The notes: generated from the sequence alone by a model not told the origin. A stretch of 64,000 nucleotides of DNA from Plenodomus lindquistii (GCA_025504975.1 JANUWI010000015.1:806001-870000); one strand, 5' to 3'; shown: positions 37,706 through 51,043, counted from the stretch's first letter. Made by a program: numbers and translations.

Positions 37706-37869
37706 TAGTAAATAAATAGATTTTAAAAAATTTCTATACCTATCTATAATAGTTAGTTTACTAGGCTAAAAGTTTTATTAGTAAAAGCTATATACTAGTT
37801 TTATATATTAGCTATAATCTTTATATATTAATAATAGAAAAACTATTAAATTTATAAAATATAATTATC

Positions 37870-40800
37870 TACTAACTATAATATATTCTCTATTTTTTTT
37901 TTCTATACCTAAAGCTATCTATATAGTGCCTAGAGAGGTTCTAGACAATTAGAATACTTTTAGTAGAAGTTTTATAGTTTATAAAAAAAGCTTATAAAGT
38001 TAGAGGCTAGATACTAGGTTAAGTCTAGATTATATTCTACCTAGCTAGCTCTATATTTTAGCTTATTTTAAATAAGTTTACTAGTAAGAATTTTTTTAAC
38101 TTTCTACTCCTCTACGCTTTATATAAAGGTAGCTAGTAGCTTTAGAGCCTTTTATTCTAGTAAAAAGTTATTAGAATTTTTATAGAGAACGTTAGGTATA
38201 AACATGTTATATATTTTAAAGTCTAAAAAAAGTTTAAATTTATAGAAATACCTAATCTATTTAAAAACTTTAAAAAGACCTTTTTATAGTTTAAATAACT
38301 TTTAGCTAGGTTTTATAGTTACTAGGTTAGTAGTAAAAAAATAAACTTTATCTCTAATTCTCTAGTTAATAGAACGTTAGTAGGCGTTAATAGTAAAACG
38401 TATTTAGTTTTATACTTTTTCTATATTCTTTTTAGCTTATTTCTAAGCGTTATATATTTAAATAGCTAGATTATAAGCCTTTTAATAGTTAAATTTCTTA
38501 ATAGAATTAGCTACTTTTAAATAGTACTAGTTCTAGCTCTATTAGAGTTTAGAACTATATAGAAGCTAGTATAGGGCTATTTCTATTAACGCGTATAGAA
38601 GTGTTATCTAGGCTTAGTCTATAAATAGAAAAAGTTTACTCTAGTTATTCTAGTAGTATATTATAAATAGCTATAGGCGTTAGTTAATATATTTATTTAT
38701 AATTTTAGTTTAGCTATTAGTTTATTTATAATAGGTAGTAGAGAGTTATATTTTAATACCTATAATCTAGTAGAATTTAGACTAGAATTAGAAAATAAAC
38801 TAGGCTCTATAGTTAAAAATAATATTTTTAAAAGTATATCTAAACTAATATACCTATTATATAAATAGTTAAGTAAAGCTTTAGGCATTTATTATTTTAT
38901 AGTATAGTATTATAATTACTTACTTAAAAAGTTAATTAATAATTACTAAAATCTAATTATAGCTGTATTAGTTTTTAGAGAAAAATTTAAAGTCTATTAT
39001 AAAATATTATATAGGTTTCTCTAGAATTAGTAAAAAATAAAAAAACTTTTAGATTTAAGTTTATTTTAGATAGAATTTTTAGTAGGTAACGTAGTTACGC
39101 ACGTACTATTTATAGATAGCTTCTATTCTTTTCTAGTAGTATTATTATATAAGTAACTAGTAAATTTTTATAGTACTAGAATAAGCTATTAATATTTAAT
39201 TATATACTTCTCTAATAAGTTATATACAGAGTAGTAAGTCTAGAGAAATATAAAAGTAGTTACTATAAAAAAGAAGTCTATTATCTATCTAATACTAGAA
39301 AGGTAGTAAAAAGCGTTTTTTTTTAAAAAACTATTAGTTTTTTTTTAATAGGGCTTCTATTAGCTCTAAGAAATCTAGTAATATTATTAGAGTTAGTTAG
39401 AGAGAAGTAATAGTTATTTATAGAGAGAACTCTAGGTATTACTTTACTAGTTTAGAGTTAATATAGCTATATAGCCTAGCTAGATTAAAAAAAACTAAAA
39501 AGTAATTATTTTATTAGGCTACTTTAAAATTCTTTATATTTTATTTTTATTAACTAAAGATATCTACGCGCTTATTACTTTTATCTAAAGTATATTTAAT
39601 TTAGAAATTAAAAAAGGCTATAAGCTTAGCCTAGTTAGCTTATTATTAATTTAGAACCTTTATACTTATAAAGTACTCTAAAAATTAATAATTAGTGTAT
39701 ACTTAGACTTAGTACTAAACTAAAGTTAATTTAGCTTTCTATTTTTTAAAAGTAGTAATAATAGTAAATAGTTTTTTATTATATATCTTCTAATTAAGCT
39801 CTACTTCTATAAGTGTTTTACTATAGAAGGCTATAGAGTACTATTTACTATTTAGGTATTTTTAAAATATAATTCTAGCTACTACTCTATCTAAAGCGTT
39901 AGTTTTTAGTTTTATATTATAATTAGAATTAAAATAGCATAGGACTAGAATTGCTAGAAGTAAAGACTTTAGTTTTTTAAAGCTGTTTTAACAATCTTTA
40001 GTCTATATAAATAGGGTTAAAAGACTTTATAGGGCTATTATAGGCTTAGCTACTTATAAAAATTTAGAGATAAATTGTCTATAGAATCTAGTAAACTCTA
40101 GAAAAAACTTAACACCTATTATAGTAGTAGATTAGATCTAGTTATAGAGTACTTCTACCTTTTCTAGATCTACCTCTATTCCTTTATTAGTTAGGATATA
40201 TTCTAAATACTTAGTTTAAATAATATAGAATTTGCTTTTTTTAATTACTACTTATAGTTCTACTTTTTATAGTCTTTCTAGAATAAGCTTAACGTGTTAT
40301 TAGTAGCTCTAGACGTTTTTAAAATAAATAAGAATATTATCTAGGTAGATAATATAGAAATTATCTAAATAATTTATAAATATATTATTTATATACTTTT
40401 AATAGGTAGAGGAGCTATTATAGAGGCTAAAAAAAAGTACTTTACACTTATATAATCTGTAGCAGGTATAGAAAGTAGTATATTCTTTAGACTCTAGATC
40501 TATATAGATTTTATTAAAAGCTACTTAAATATTAAACTTAGTAAAAATTTTAGCTTTACTTAAGTAGATTAGTAAGTTGTCTATTTTTAGAATTAGATAG
40601 GCGTCCTTTTAGGTAAGCTAGTTAAACTTTTAGTAGTTAATATAAATATAAAGCGACTTATTAAGTTTATAGATATAGAGAATAGAGAAAGCAAAAGAGC
40701 TGTAGCTAGTCTCTATAAATCCTTTCTATAAATTCTTCTAGATATACTTTTTAATAGCTTCTAAGTCCTTAGTATTTTACTTATATAGAGGGCTAAAGTT

Positions 40801-41720
40801 ATTAGATAAAAGTTTATTTAGAATAATCTTATAGTTATATAGTTAGTGTTCTAGTAGTTTTTTTATAGCTAATAAACTAAATACGTTCTAATACTACTAG
40901 TAGTAGAGAGAGAGTTAGTTCTAGATTAAATAGTTATTTTTTTAAACGTTTTTTTTATTATAGTTTTTAAAAATCTAGTTAATTTTATATAGACTAGTAG
41001 TAAAAAACTTATTTTTTTTTTTATATTAAAATAGAAGGTATTAGTAGAAATAATAGTAACTTAGAAACTAGAAAGGGTTTTAAAAGGTTTTTAAAATAGG
41101 TCTAGTTTTTAGATTTCTAGAGAAATATTCTAGTATTATAAAGCTTTAAAAATTCTATAAATATAATTAATTAAAAGGTGTAGGCTACTAGTTTTCTAAT
41201 ATAACTTCTTTTTCTATAAAGCGTTTTGTCTTTTAATATTAAAAATAACGTGCTCTTTTAGTGTTTTTTAATAGAGTTATATAAAAATTAGAGAAGTAGA
41301 GATATAGGTTTTAAAGTAAGTAGCTAGCTACTATAACTAGAACCTATTTATATCTAGTAGAATTTTAAACCTTTTTAACTATTATATTCTAATAATTATA
41401 TTTTAAGTTTCTAGATTAAGTATAATAAATAGATAGTTTAGAATCTTTTATTTATCTATAATTATATAAAAACAGATATATTCTATAACTAGTAAAAAAA
41501 TTTAGTTTTTAAACCCTCTAACTATTACTAGGTAGGGTAGTTTTTAGACTTTAGTTTAAAATAAAAAAGATAAAAAAAAAAATAATACGTAAATTTAAAA
41601 AGAGATATTTTTAAATGCTAGTATTAATAAATAATAGTAGTTTTACACCTACGCCTAGGTTACATAAAATAGTAGATATATAGAAATAGAAACTTTAAAA
41701 TAATTTTAAAAGATTAAGGT
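37870..41720 (-). pseudogene. Chromovirus B pol relic
   Basis: Collinear with pol of chromovirus A. The reverse transcriptase box appears on the minus strand near 40,320-40,375 as YLDNFYIIYLDNILIY, with the second catalytic Asp changed to Asn. RNase H, integrase and chromodomain segments follow toward 37,900. Stops are TAA/TAG throughout. Limits were estimated from A. Confidence 0.7.
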
Positions 41721-42710
41721 TTAATAGGTTATATTTTTAACTTAATTCTAAATAGTATAATACTTTTAGAACTACTTATTTTCTATCTAATTTTTCTCTA
41801 AGTCTAGTATTTTAGCAGCGTTATAATATTAGTTAGAGTAATTTTTAATTACTATTTTTTTTACTTATAGTAATAGATATTTATTAGTATAGTATTCTAG
41901 CTTACTATAGTTATAGAAGTTACCTAGTGCCTTTTTAGAAGCTAGAGTAGCTATTACTTACTATAGAGGTACTATAGTAGATTATAGAAAGGTTTAGAGA
42001 GCTATATATAGTACTGTATTTCCTAAAGTCTCTCTCTAAAAAGTATCTAAACTAGGTTATACTATAGTTCTAGCTTAGAACTTAGTAGTACTATTATAAA
42101 AAAAGTTCTAATAATATATATCTTTTAGGTAAGTTTTTTTTTCTATATTAAAAGTAGTAAAGTGTTTTATTATATCTAGAAAAGAGTTATTCTAGATATA
42201 CTTAAACCTTTAACTAGAAATACGTAGGCTAGAAGTTATTTTTACCTATATATAGTAAATCTATTCTATATATAGTATATGTCTTTTTATAGTATAGCTT
42301 AAAAAACGTGCTTTAAAAGTAAAAAAAGTTTTATTTTTCTTTATATATAGTTAGTTAAAGGTATTACGTACCTTAGCCTATTTATTACTAGTAATAAAGT
42401 ATTTATTAAACGTAGCTATTATAGCTTCTATAGAAAAAAAGTAGTTAGCTTTATTATTAGATAGATATTAGAGCTTAAAATACTTTTTAGCTAAACTAGA
42501 AGTACTACTCTAGACTAGTGCTATATAGGCACGCTTAGAACAGTAGTAGTTACTATTAATTTTAAGTTAATCTAGTATTAAAGCTTTCTATTATCTATAG
42601 GTAGAGTCCTTTCTATCTAATAGTTTAGAGATAGAAAAAGTACGCTCTAATAAATGTAGCTTTTTAAAAATATAAAAAAAAGCTTTAGAAAGTAATCTAG
42701 TTAACTAGTA

Positions 42711-42773
42711 ACGTACTCCACGGGCGAGTCGGACACACGGGCGAGTCGGACACTCTGCCAAGACCCCACCAAA
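42711..42773 (+). repeat. Terminal inverted repeat of pogo-2 (left)
   Basis: 63 bp. The 17-mer CACGGGCGAGTCGGACA occurs back to back at 42719-42735 and 42736-42752, the same period as in pogo-1 but with a different sequence. Confidence 0.95.
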
Positions 42774-42838
42774 ACGTACTCTTGCAACAGTACTGCACAA
42801 CCAACAACAATAGTACGTAGAAATCGTAGTAAGCCAAT

Positions 42839-44491
42839 CTATTCAGAAATACACTCTACTTCTTGCTTGCATGTGCGCGCGTTGTGCCCACCCTCACCGC
42901 AGCGTCCACAGCGCCGTTGCGTGGGTTCGCCTCCCTCAGCGCGCACCCTCTTTGACGCCTTCTTCCTATCACCACGCGCCGCAAACTCCTTTAGAGTTGT
43001 CAAGCGTAGGCCCTCCTCGACCGTAAGGGTACCCTGCTTCTGTACCCGCTTCCTCTTGTGCGATTTACGTCGCGTGGCGGCCTCATTCGCTGCTTGAAGC
43101 TCAAGGTTGCGTTTTTACATCAACACCATTGAGTGCGCCATCATCTCAGCTCCTTTAGTGAACTTTGCAAGCGCATCTACCATGGCGGTTGGCGAGCTAT
43201 CCACATGGCTTCGAATCCTCTCTTCAAGGAGCTTCGATTGCGACCCAAATTGCAGGGTATTGCTTGGGGTCTAGGAGTGCCAGGGCTCATTGTTGACGGC
43301 GGGGGGTGACGGCGTACGCAGCTTGATGTCAAGGCTAGATATCACAGCCTCTAGGTCAAAGGGAACCAAGCCCGCGCCTCAAAAGCCTCCCTGGATATTA
43401 CTTTAAGTAATGGCAGCATTGAAAGCAGCAATAAAGCACGGCAAGAACTCGATCTTGGTAATGTAGTTAATCCGGTTGCGCATCAGATCCTCAGCTTAGC
43501 GGCTATACGCCTTCTTCAGAGGCGCAAAATAACTAACGTCAAGCGGCTGCAGGAGGTGTAAAAAGTGCGGAGGCATGCAGAGGGTTATAATCTTATGTTC
43601 CTCGCAGTACTAGTGGAACTCAAGCGAGTTGTAGCTCTCATAACCGTTAACTATAAGCAGACGTACTGTGCCAACAGTACGCTCTTTTGTGTGCTTGTTA
43701 AAGTGCTTTAACCAGTCTAGACTAAGCCTATTATCTGTCCAGCCGTTCTCAGAGACTGCAAGAGCCCAGTCCCGAGGCAGGCTGGGCTCCTTGTACCAGG
43801 CAGAGAGGTAGTGCTTGCCGGCAAAGATAATAAAGGGTAGGATAGCCTACCCCGTCGCATTAATGCCTTAGATCACCGTAGTCCACTCCTAGTTGCCCTG
43901 CTGCACAGATTTTAGACGCCTTTAATAGTCAGCACCTGTAACAACTGCCCCAGTTAATATAACGCCCATCATAAAGCCTGTCTTGTCAAAGTTGTAGATG
44001 TCTTCGTCCTAGATGCCGTACTTAGCTTTAGTATTCTCCACAAGCCGGAACTAGTCACCGATAACCACTAGATCTTCGCAGAGGGCTCTCTTATAATCGT
44101 ACTTGCAATTAAACTTCACTTTAAGCTTAGGGCGACGCTTAACAAAGGTTGCAGCCCAGTTCTTGCCAGTAGGGTCGCGGTGCCGGGCTTCAAGCAAGGA
44201 ATCAGCCATATCTTTAACAGCAGCGAGCTGGGGCGGAAATCCTCTCGCAGCGAGGTCAAGGACATGCTTAACAATCACCTCCTCTTTAGTCTTAAGCAGC
44301 TTCATCGAGTTAGGCCTGCAGTCGCGTCGAGATTGCTTTCCAGCGCGTCGATCGTGTAGCGTGCTTTTAGGGACAGTATACGTAGCTGCAACACCCCGTT
44401 GGGTAAGCGTCGCGTCTTGTTTGATAGCCTGTAGCGCAAGCTGTATCTTGCTTTCATCTAAGGACTGTAAATTGTGCTGGCGTCGAGGCAT
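42839..44491 (-). pseudogene. Pogo-2 transposase, nonsense-mutated
   Basis: 551 codons from the ATG at 44489-44491 to a TAG at 42839-42841, in one frame with no indel, collinear with the pogo-1 transposase. Twelve internal stops occur, eleven TAG/TAA and one TGA. The first, at 44051-44053, replaces a Trp of pogo-1. The first catalytic Asp is kept in NFDKTGF and the third in LLQPLDV, but the second is Asn (LLIVNGYESY, about 43,650), and two neighbouring His codons are Tyr. The C-terminal zinc knuckle CGRCGEGGHNARTC (about 42,870-42,910) is intact. The changes are mostly C-to-T or G-to-A, fitting light RIP. It cannot make an active enzyme. Confidence 0.93.
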
Positions 44492-44508
44492 CACGTAGGC
44501 ATGAGAAG

Positions 44509-44571
44509 TTTGGTGGGGTCTTGGCAGAGTGTCCGACTCGCCCGTGTGTCCGACTCGCCCGTGGAGTACGT
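44509..44571 (-). repeat. Terminal inverted repeat of pogo-2 (right)
   Basis: Exact reverse complement of 42711-42773, followed by the TA duplication. Confidence 0.95.
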
Positions 44572-45229
44572 TAACGTTAATAAGTCTAAAAGTTTTTAGT
44601 AAAGAATAGAGGTAAGTCTAGAAGTAAGATTAAATAAAAATTTTTTTTTAATAGTTTTTATTTTAGCCTATAGAGCTGCTAACTTAGCGCGCAGCTAGGC
44701 TATTATTTCTACAGTGTTATTAGAAATTATAGTTAGTAGATTTCTAGGTTTTACTAAAGTAGGTCTAGCTTCTATTTAACTCTAGTTATTTTCTAATTAG
44801 CTAGTATTAGTTATCTTTTATATTTTAAACATTTAATAAGTTTATAGGCCTTTTAAAAAGGCTAATTATTTCCCTTTATTTTTTAAAAAATAGGGTTTGT
44901 TTTTTATTAATAAAAATAGGTATTAGTTTTGCTTTTAATTCTACTAGGTTATTAGTAGTCTCTAAATCTCTACCTTAGCGCTATTTAACGCAACTTTTCT
45001 AAAGGTAATCTAAACTAGTAATGCTATAGAAGTCTAAACCTATAGGCTTTAGTTAACTAGAGATCTCTAGAATCTAGTTTTAAAATTATTAATAAATCTA
45101 TTAGCGTTAATTAGAGCTAGAACCTAGAAAGTTTTAGAGGCTAGTTAACTAAAAGATTTAAATAATTTTTTTAAATAAATTAGTAATATTATATAGGCTG
45201 TTACTAGTAGAAAAATAATTTTTTTATAA

Positions 45230-45642
45230 TATAATAGCTTAAAAATATAAAGTGCTAAAAAGCGTCTAAATCTACTTTAAAGGTATATAGAAGTACGCGT
45301 AGATTAAAAAGCTAAATAAATTATATTTTTATAAGCTTTATATAAAAAGATAAGAAAATTATACCTTTATAGTTCTATTAAAAAAGTAAGCTATATAGAG
45401 TAAAGCTTAGTAGTAGTTCTAGGCCTTTATAGAGTTCTCTTTTTTCCTCTGCTATATTAGCACGTAGGTAATAGTAAAATAGAGATTTTTATAGAATCTA
45501 GACTAGGTATAGAGGTAGTTTAGGTAGAGGTTAGTATAGTCTTCTATCTTTAATAAGTTTATATAGAGAAAAATAGGGGTAGCTTATAAAGGGGCTTCTA
45601 TAGCTAAAAATTGTTATTATAATAGAATATAGCTTTATTACA
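45230..45642 (-). repeat. 5' LTR of chromovirus B
   Basis: 413 bp, from tataatagctta to ctttattaca on the plus strand, equal in length to 36283-36695. Copia C' sequence resumes immediately after it. Confidence 0.9.
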
Positions 45643-48600
45643 TTTCTAGGCGCTGCTACTAGGCGTAGTCTATAAATTCTTTAAAAATAGGCTTTAGCCT
45701 ATGTATTATATTATATAAATATAAATAAAGATTATTAAATAATTACTTATTTTACTTTAGTAATGTTATAATTTTAGCTTTTATATTTTATAGCCTTAAA
45801 TAATCTTTAAAAGTATTAAAAGATTATTTAAAAAGATTTTTAGTAAGCCTATCTACTAGTATTTTATTTATAGAGAAGTAGCTAATTATAAAGAATTTTT
45901 TTTTATATTCTTGCCTAAGCTATATATTCTATATATTAACGTGTTATAGCTTTATAGTAATACATTCTCTTTTACCTATAATAAGCTAGATTATTTATTA
46001 ATTATTATAGAAGATTTTATATAGCTTAGGTACAGGTACGTAGAGCTTCTAGAAGAATTTTTAAAGCTTTATTAACTTTTTAGTAACGTGCTTAAAAAAT
46101 AGTAGCTTAGCTTTAGTTATTAATATTATAATAGTTACTTAATAAGCTATTTTCTATATAATTACTTCTCTATAGAGTATAATAATATAGCTCTAGAATA
46201 AGTATTATATTTTAATATTATCTATAAAAAAAGTATTACTATATATTATAAACTTTAAATTACTCTAGCTGTACTATATTATATAATACTTTATTTAGTA
46301 AAGATATAGAATTATCTAGTAGGCAGCTTTAAAATACTATAGAGTAAAGTTAGTAAAATATTATAAAAGTTTAGAGATAGTAAACGTAATATCTAGGCGC
46401 ACTATTATAGTAGTATATAGAATAGATCTAATTATTTTCTAATACTTTTTAATCTACTATTTAGTAGCTTTTTTAGTACTTTTTTCTAGCTTAAAGCTTA
46501 GAAGCAGCGTGTTAGAAAAGTAGGTAGAGTCTACTATACTAAACTTTTTTAAAATTTTATTAATATACTTATTATAAATAAGTAAAATTATTTTTTTTAC
46601 TTAATCTCTAATTATTTATATCTCTAGAAACTATTTAATTAATCCTTTATCCTTTATTTAATATTTATTTTTAAAAGTTATTACTACCTAGTAAGCTTAT
46701 ATAATATTACTTTAGTAATATATAATTAGAATATTATTAACGTAGAAAAGTAAGTAGATTTTTTAATTAGGTATATAAAAAAGATATAGTTTTTCTTTTA
46801 AAGTAATTAAGCTAAACTATTTAAAGGTTATAGAGAGCTTCTAGTACTATAAAAGTAGTAAATTATAGAGGCTATATAAAGCTTAAAGCAGTAGTACGTA
46901 CTTATCTATAAGTTTATAGCTATTTAGTAGCTTATAAATAACGTTATTTTAGTAATCTATAGAGGTATTTAAAAATGCTCTAATAATATTATACTAGTTT
47001 ATTTTAAAGTTTTAGTAAGCTATAATAGCTATAGCTAGCTAGAAAGTATAAAACATAAGTATTACAGCGTACGTTAAATAAAGCGTGTTAATAAACTAGA
47101 GATTATTTTATACTACTATCTAGACTTTATACTTTAGAAAATATCTATTTTTATTAAGCTTATAAATAAATACCTATTTAAAAAAAAGCAGCTACTTTTA
47201 AACTGCAGAGCGCTTTATAATCTTCTAGGTGCCTTTAGAATAGAGCGTGTTAATTTTTTAGTCGCAAGCTTAGTAAAATAATAGTTTAAAAAAGTATATA
47301 TAAAGATTTTTCTATTTAGTAAAAAGCTTTAGAAGCTTATTTTAGTAGATCCTTTTAATTTTTAAGTTTTAGAATCTAGTAGTTCTATAAATAGCCGCTT
47401 TAATTACTGCGTAAATAGTAGCGTATTCTTAGTAAGTATAAATAAAGGCTCTATTTAAAAGGTTCTAGAGAAAATCTTCTATATTAATCCTATTTAAAGA
47501 ATTATATATAAAGTATACTCTAGAAGTAGTATTACTCTCTAATACTAGAGTATTAGAATTCTTTTTATAGACTCTTTTACTTCTATAAATAGGTAATCTA
47601 TCTCTAGTTATTATAGAGCGCAGAGAAAGTAAGCGTACTTATTATATAGCTATAGATACTACTTTAGGTAGTGCTATAGAAGTAGTAGTTACCTAAAAAG
47701 TAGCTAGTTATTAAACTTTAGGCGCTTTATAAAGCGCTTTATTAATATTATAATAAAAGTTTTCTAAAATTTTATTAATATTAGATAGCAGGTCTACTTC
47801 TATAGAATAAAGCTTATTTTATAGGCTGCTACTATAATAGCTAGGCCTAATAGAGTTAGGTATAGGCTTTAGAGTATATAAACTAGAAAAGCTATTTAAA
47901 TCTACGTTAATTTTTTATAACACGCTAGCTAAGCGTGCTACTAATAGTAAAAAAGGCTTCTATAGTACTTAATAATTAGGTTAGCTATCTAGATTATTAG
48001 CTACTACTATATTCTTTTTACTCTCTAGCTAATAAGCTAGGTTTAATTTATATAGTACTACTTCTATATTATTAGGCTTATTTATAGCTTTAAAAAGTTA
48101 ATTAAGCTAATTAAAATTTTTAGGCTTATTCTTTTCTATTTCTAGTACTAATACTATTTATTATAGCTTTTCTATTACCTAAAAAGCTAGCTCTTTACAG
48201 TTATAAAAGAGATTTTTATTAAAAGTAACGTTACGTGTAGTAATAATAGAGTTAAGCTTAGAAATTTATATTTTATATATATTAGATAATCTATATTCTA
48301 CTAGATATCTAATATAGCCCTATAAAGTTACTTTAAAACTCTATTTATAACGCCTAGCTGCTTTATCTCTATTAAAAAAATAGGCTCTATAGCTATAGAC
48401 ATAAATACTACTCTAATCTAGCTATAGATTAGCTATTTAAAGCTTAATCTGCACTAGTTAATACTATTTAAACTACTTTTAAAACTATTAAAAAAGCGTT
48501 TTATTTAGAGACTATATATTTTAAGCTTAAAATAGGTTTATATTATATAGCTATATTACTACTTTAATAATATAAAGCTATAACTGTTTAGGTAGGTTAG

Positions 48601-50856
48601 TAGTAATTTTTATTTTAATTTACTTTATAAAAATTTTTTTGCCTGCTTTTTCTAGCCTACTATTTAGCTTATAAATATAAAGAAGTAAGCTTTTGCTTTT
48701 AATACCTATATTTTCTATCTATATTTTAAAATCTAATAATCCGCGCTAGAGAAGCGTTACTGCGTTATTATTTTATATAATAATATAGATTTTAAGTTTA
48801 TACTAGGTATAGATTATACTCTAGAACGTTTTAAAAATACTAAAAATCTTTTTTACTCCTTTTTTTATAAGGCTATAGGTATAAAGCTTACTACTATAGT
48901 TATTTTTAATAATAAGTATCTACTATTCTCTAGAGCTTCTCTGTAGTATATTAAAAAGATTCTATAATACTTTCTAATATAGCTAAATAGACTGTTTTTA
49001 GAGCTTTTATAAAATAACTTAGCTAGCGTAAGTTATAGCGTAGTATTTATACTTTTTTTATAAAATACTATTTATCTGCACACCTCTAGTATACTTTATA
49101 AATACTTAGAGCGCTTTTAGGCTAAAGTAGCTAGATCTAGTATACTAAAGCTCCTCTAAGTTAGAGCGTAAGTAAGTAGTAAAAGATTTTTTTATTAGAG
49201 CTAAAATTATACTTATAGCTAAAAAGTAGATAGTAATAGGCTTATATTCTATAAAAGTTAAATTCTATTTATATATTAACTAGGCTAATATAACGCTTTT
49301 TTTATAACTACTATATTATAGTATTACGTCTAGTCTAAAATACTACGCTTTTTTACTTTAGAGTAAAGCTTTTAATATAATATTAATATAGAACTTTTTT
49401 ACTACTACTATATTAAATAGTACTAAGTCCTCTATACGCTCTCTGCGTACTTCTATAAAAATATTTTTTATTATTTAAGTACCTATTCTAAAAATCTAGA
49501 AGAACTAAGTTTTTACTTCTACTATAGAGATTCTTTTACTTTTTTTAAAAGTGCCTAGCTTAAAATAATTAACTAAATTAACTAAGTAGAGAGCGCCTTT
49601 ATTATCTAAAATTATACTTTTAAATAGTAGGTAAGCGTTAAAATCTATAGTACTATATACTCTATATATTATTATAGATCTACTTAGTTATAGATTAATA
49701 AAAGCAGCCTAAATTACTCTAGAGAAGCTTCTAGATTCTCTACTTTTAGCTTTTCTATTCTATTTATTAGTAGAGCTTTTAGCCTTTACTGCTTTTTTAA
49801 AAAATTTAAATTATAGCTTATTAAAACAGGCTAATAGCTTTTTTTTTTCTTATTTTCTATTTTATATAGTTTGTTAGTAAGCGCAGCTTTTATATAGTAG
49901 TAATTTTTTAGACTTTACTTGTAATCTCTATTACAGGGACACGTAGCTAATTCTAAAGCTCCTATTAAATTATTATCTATATCTATAGTAAAAAAAATTC
50001 TTTTTCCTTTATTTCTAGTATATAGTATATATTAGTAGAGCAATTTAAAGTAGATATAGCTAATCTACTTAAACGTTAACGTGCTAGTAGTACGCTTTAG
50101 TACTTTATTTTTAATAATTTTTTAGTATATAGATTTTACCTAGTTAAATAAAAGCTTTAGTATAAAAGTATTTAAATAGTTATAGATAGTAATCTACTTT
50201 TTTACTTTATTAAGCTTATACGCTCTAGCTTTTTTATAAAAAAGCGTTTATTTCTACTACTAGTAGCTTACGTTATTAGTAGTACAGGCTTTCTATAAAT
50301 AAGCTCTATACTTAGCCTATACCTAGTTTTTTATACTATTTTTATCTAGAGCTAGTTTTTTTTTAAGTGCCTTTATAAAAGCCTATAGAGTAATAGTTTT
50401 AGTTATAATAATATTAAAAAAATATAGTTAGAAAAAATTAGACTTAACTATAGTATTAATCTACTTCTATATAGCTTTAAGCTTTTTACTTTTAATAAGC
50501 TACTAGCTCTTGCAGATTTTATACTAGGCTGCTTTAATTTTAAATAGCTTAATATTATTTTTAGTTAGAAAGTCTAGTTTATTAGGTTAGTTATTATAAA
50601 AAGTAGTAATAAGCTTTTTATTAGAATTATAGTATTACTAGACGCTCTAATTTATAGTAAATAGCTAGTACTATAGAAACTAGTTAGGCTAGTTAGCTAA
50701 ACTATTAAAAAGATACGTAGTAGCTATTATAGCAGTAATTATTAAAATTAAAGTATTAGTAATAATTAGAGCGTCTAAGCACCTATTTTAAAGCGCTTCT
50801 ATTAAAAAATAGAAAGATAAATTAAAAATAAAAAAACGCTTCTAGGCTTATAACTA
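45643..50856 (-). pseudogene. Copia C' gag-pol relic
   Basis: Minus-strand counterpart of 5756-10960 in C. The reverse transcriptase box lies near 46,720-46,755, reading YVNN in place of YVDD. The RNase H tail equivalent to ADGLTK is near 45,850. The integrase C-terminal region is near 48,270-48,450. It is broken by TAA/TAG throughout but is somewhat less mutated than C. Confidence 0.75.
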
Positions 50857-51038
50857 TTATAGAATTAGGTACTTAGAAATAATTAAAAAATAGATTATTA
50901 TATTACTAGCTAGAAAGAGATTATACTATATATACCTTTACTACGTAGAATTACGTAGGTAGAAGTAGAAAAGCTTTATAGAAAATTCTAAAATTAAGTA
51001 GATACAGCGTTAGCTAAGTACTATATACATATAATATA
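50857..51038 (-). repeat. 5' LTR of copia C'
   Basis: 182 bp, matching the other three LTRs of the family. Its outer end reads TATATTATATG where the 3' LTR has TGTATTACACG, which are CpA-type RIP changes. Confidence 0.88.
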
Positions 51039-51043
51039 CTCTA

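Larger units (their letters stand above)
42711..44571 (-). mobile_element. Inactive pogo/Fot1-type transposon (pogo-2)
   Basis: 1,861 bp with perfect 63-bp terminal inverted repeats (42711-42773 and 44509-44571) and TA on both sides (42709-42710 and 44572-44573). The ends start ACGTACTCCAC, close to ACGTATTCCAC of pogo-1, and contain a 17-base module in tandem. The transposase frame is full length but has twelve premature stops. Base composition is much less AT-rich than the host element, so RIP was light. Confidence 0.96.
41742..44832 (-). pseudogene. Chromovirus B gag relic, interrupted by pogo-2
   Basis: The start codon corresponds to the ATG of A gag (44830-44832 here). The frame is split by pogo-2 about 260 bases after the start. 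Outside the insertion it aligns with A gag but is more degraded. The 3' limit was estimated from A. Confidence 0.65.
36283..45642 (-). mobile_element. Chromovirus B, full length, nested in C' and carrying pogo-2
   Basis: Ty3/gypsy-type element on the minus strand. LTRs of 413 bp lie at 36283-36695 (3') and 45230-45642 (5'). The flanking five bases, ttttt on the left and tttct on the right, fit a target duplication with one C-to-T change. Subtracting pogo-2 (1,861 bp plus TA) leaves 7,497 bp, against 7,508 bp for chromovirus A. The purine tract next to the 3' LTR (complement of ttaccccctactt at about 36,696) is conserved. RIP is heavier than in A. Confidence 0.93.
34997..51038 (-). mobile_element. 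Copia element C', split by a nested chromovirus
   Basis: Second complete copy of the C family, on the minus strand, with 182-bp LTRs at 34997-35178 (3') and 50857-51038 (5') and a perfect target duplication ctcta (34992-34996 and 51039-51043). Removing chromovirus B (36283-45642 plus one 5-base duplication) leaves about 6,677 bp, matching the 6,674 bp of C. B sits in the 3' tail at the position equivalent to the A-run at 10965-10975 of C. All coding parts are RIP-degraded. Confidence 0.92.

Noticed and set aside
42867..43097. Plus-strand frame in pogo-2 (also 44103-44498)
   Set aside because: Antisense to the nonsense-mutated transposase, whose minus-strand frame aligns with pogo-1 across its length.
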